A stretch of 6,320 nucleotides of DNA, taken from contig CAZJYI010000331.1 in the NCBI GenBank assembly GCA_964550025.1, forward strand, positions 1 to 6,320. Reading direction: 5' to 3'. This document shows, in pieces, positions 5,951-6,320 of the stretch (positions are counted from its first letter, which is position 1; each line of letters opens with the position of its first letter). The translations under genes and the position numbers were made by a program. The notes beneath the pieces are model-generated. The model did no database searches. It worked only from the letters and a program-made list of their open reading frames with translations, and was not told where the DNA came from. The stretch is from CAZJYI01 sp964550025. GTDB lineage: Bacteria > Verrucomicrobiota > Kiritimatiellia > UBA8416 > CAYOBW01.

Positions 5951-5969
5951 CGCCGCGATCCTCGCGGCG
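5951..5969. repeat. Perfect 7-bp hairpin, second of three in a row
   Basis: CGCCGCG (5951-5957) pairs with CGCGGCG (5963-5969) around ATCCT. A smaller overlapping palindrome, GGCGA/TCGCC around TCG, is at 5942-5954. Confidence 0.7.
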
Positions 5970-5971
5970 CT

Positions 5972-5993
5972 GCGGACGCCGTGAGGCGTCCGC
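5972..5993. repeat. Perfect 9-bp hairpin with a GTGA tetraloop
   Basis: GCGGACGCC (5972-5980) pairs exactly with GGCGTCCGC (5985-5993). The loop GTGA is a GNRA-type tetraloop on the plus strand. This is the strongest simple hairpin in the window. No T-run follows on either strand, so I do not call it a rho-independent terminator. Confidence 0.75.
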
Positions 5994-6185
5994 TTGAGGG
6001 TGGTGGTGGGCTTGAAGGCGGCGAGATTCCGACAACGGCACACGAACGGACCGCTTGCGCTGGGGATCGGGGCGGGCGCGATCGTGACGGGCGGCTGACG
6101 GTGGCGGCATCTGGCCGGCACTCGGGGCCATCATGCGGAGTGCATTCTTCTGAGTCCCCGAAGACGATTCACTCGGAATGCTGGC

Positions 6186-6209
6186 GGGGTCTCTTGGGTG
6201 GTGGGCGGG
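6186..6209 (+). other. Second G-quadruplex motif
   Basis: GGGG (6186-6189), a 6-nt loop, GGG (6196-6198), TGGT, GGG (6203-6205), C, GGG (6207-6209) satisfies the standard four-run pattern. Loops are longer than in the motif at 5720-5739, so the fold should be weaker. Confidence 0.5.
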
Positions 6210-6227
6210 AATGGCAGAACAGTCCAG

Positions 6228-6247
6228 GTCCGCGTGCCAGCGCGGAC
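6228..6247. repeat. Perfect 7-bp hairpin just inside the right end repeat
   Basis: GTCCGCG (6228-6234) pairs with CGCGGAC (6241-6247) around a TGCCAG loop, 18 bp inside the right repeat arm. The 11-mer GCGCGGACACC at 6240-6250 also occurs at 3050-3060, in the other intergenic region. Confidence 0.65.
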
Positions 6248-6265
6248 ACCGACTTTCTTCTCCTA

Positions 6266-6320
6266 CGCGCGCTTTCCAGAGAGCCGCCTGACGGCGGCGT
6301 TGATGTGGCCGAAGGCCACA
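6266..6320. repeat. Right arm of the 55-bp exact terminal inverted repeat
   Basis: Exact reverse complement of 1-55. On the plus strand it ends with a GCCGCC/GGCGGC hairpin (loop TGAC) and then TGTGGCC-GAA-GGCCACA (6304-6320). The arm ends exactly at the last base of the window, so the true repeat may continue outside. Confidence 0.9.

Larger units (their letters stand above)
5349..6265. other. Long gene-free region rich in palindromes, hairpins and G-runs
   Basis: About 0.9 kb with no convincing gene. Frames on the minus strand stay open for hundreds of bases, but their translations are strings of Arg, Pro, Ser and Ala, typical of GC-rich non-coding DNA. One plus-strand frame from about 5918 to 6095 gives stretches of protein-like sequence (PGVAIVAAILAALRTP, then after a stop at 5981 GPLALGIGAGAIVTGG); it could be a decayed coding fragment but is too short to call. 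The part next to 5348 (5349-5457) may still belong to the downstream protein if a rare start is used. At least seven perfect hairpins, one 18-bp palindrome and two G-quadruplex motifs are listed separately. Confidence 0.65.

Noticed and set aside
5972..5993. Rho-independent terminator.
   Set aside because: The stem is strong but no T-run follows on either strand, and no gene ends nearby.
5349..6134. Extension of the nuclease-fold protein to an ATG at 6134.
   Set aside because: Most of the 262 added residues are low-complexity Arg/Pro/Ser sequence across palindromes; the open frame reflects high GC content.

Overview
This window appears to be a GC-rich bacterial chromosomal fragment from a metagenome assembly. 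It carries three genes, all on the minus strand, separated by two long non-coding stretches packed with palindromes and hairpins. A PVC-type bacterium (Kiritimatiellota, Lentisphaerota, Verrucomicrobiota or Planctomycetota) is the best guess. The clue is the secreted protein at 1113-2966: its N-terminal beta domain (YTVEWA...GPW...VPMCYRVVA), its PEGA-like tandem repeats and its C-terminal sulfatase-modifying-factor fold are a combination I associate with those phyla. This placement comes from memory of protein families, not from a search.

Layout in transcription order, right to left: (1) 6266-6320, one arm of a 55-bp exact inverted repeat whose other arm is bases 1-55. (2) 5349-6265, about 0.9 kb without a convincing gene, holding many perfect hairpins, an 18-bp perfect palindrome and two G-quadruplex motifs. 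(3) 3639-5348, a 569-residue unrecognised protein with a helical N-terminal body and a C-terminal PD-(D/E)XK / EDxHD-type nuclease-like domain. (4) 2967-3638, about 0.67 kb of non-coding sequence with another hairpin cluster and a long imperfect hairpin in front of the next gene. (5) 1113-2966, a secreted FGE/SUMF1-domain protein with three 75-residue repeats. (6) 94-1092, a compact SIR2-family protein starting 20 nt after the previous stop, so probably co-transcribed with it. (7) 1-55, the left repeat arm.

No transposase, integrase, reverse transcriptase, CRISPR array, tRNA or rRNA is visible. The SIR2 protein (probable NAD-binding/NAD-consuming enzyme) and the nuclease-fold protein would both suit a defence or conflict role, but nothing shows they act together, and the secreted FGE-like protein acts in another compartment. 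The most unusual features are in the DNA: the 55-bp inverted repeat at the exact window ends, made of two tandem hairpins, and several internal hairpins with the same C-GAA-G triloop. The repeat length equals a common assembler k-mer size, so the window ends may mark where assembly broke at a dispersed genomic repeat rather than the ends of a mobile element.
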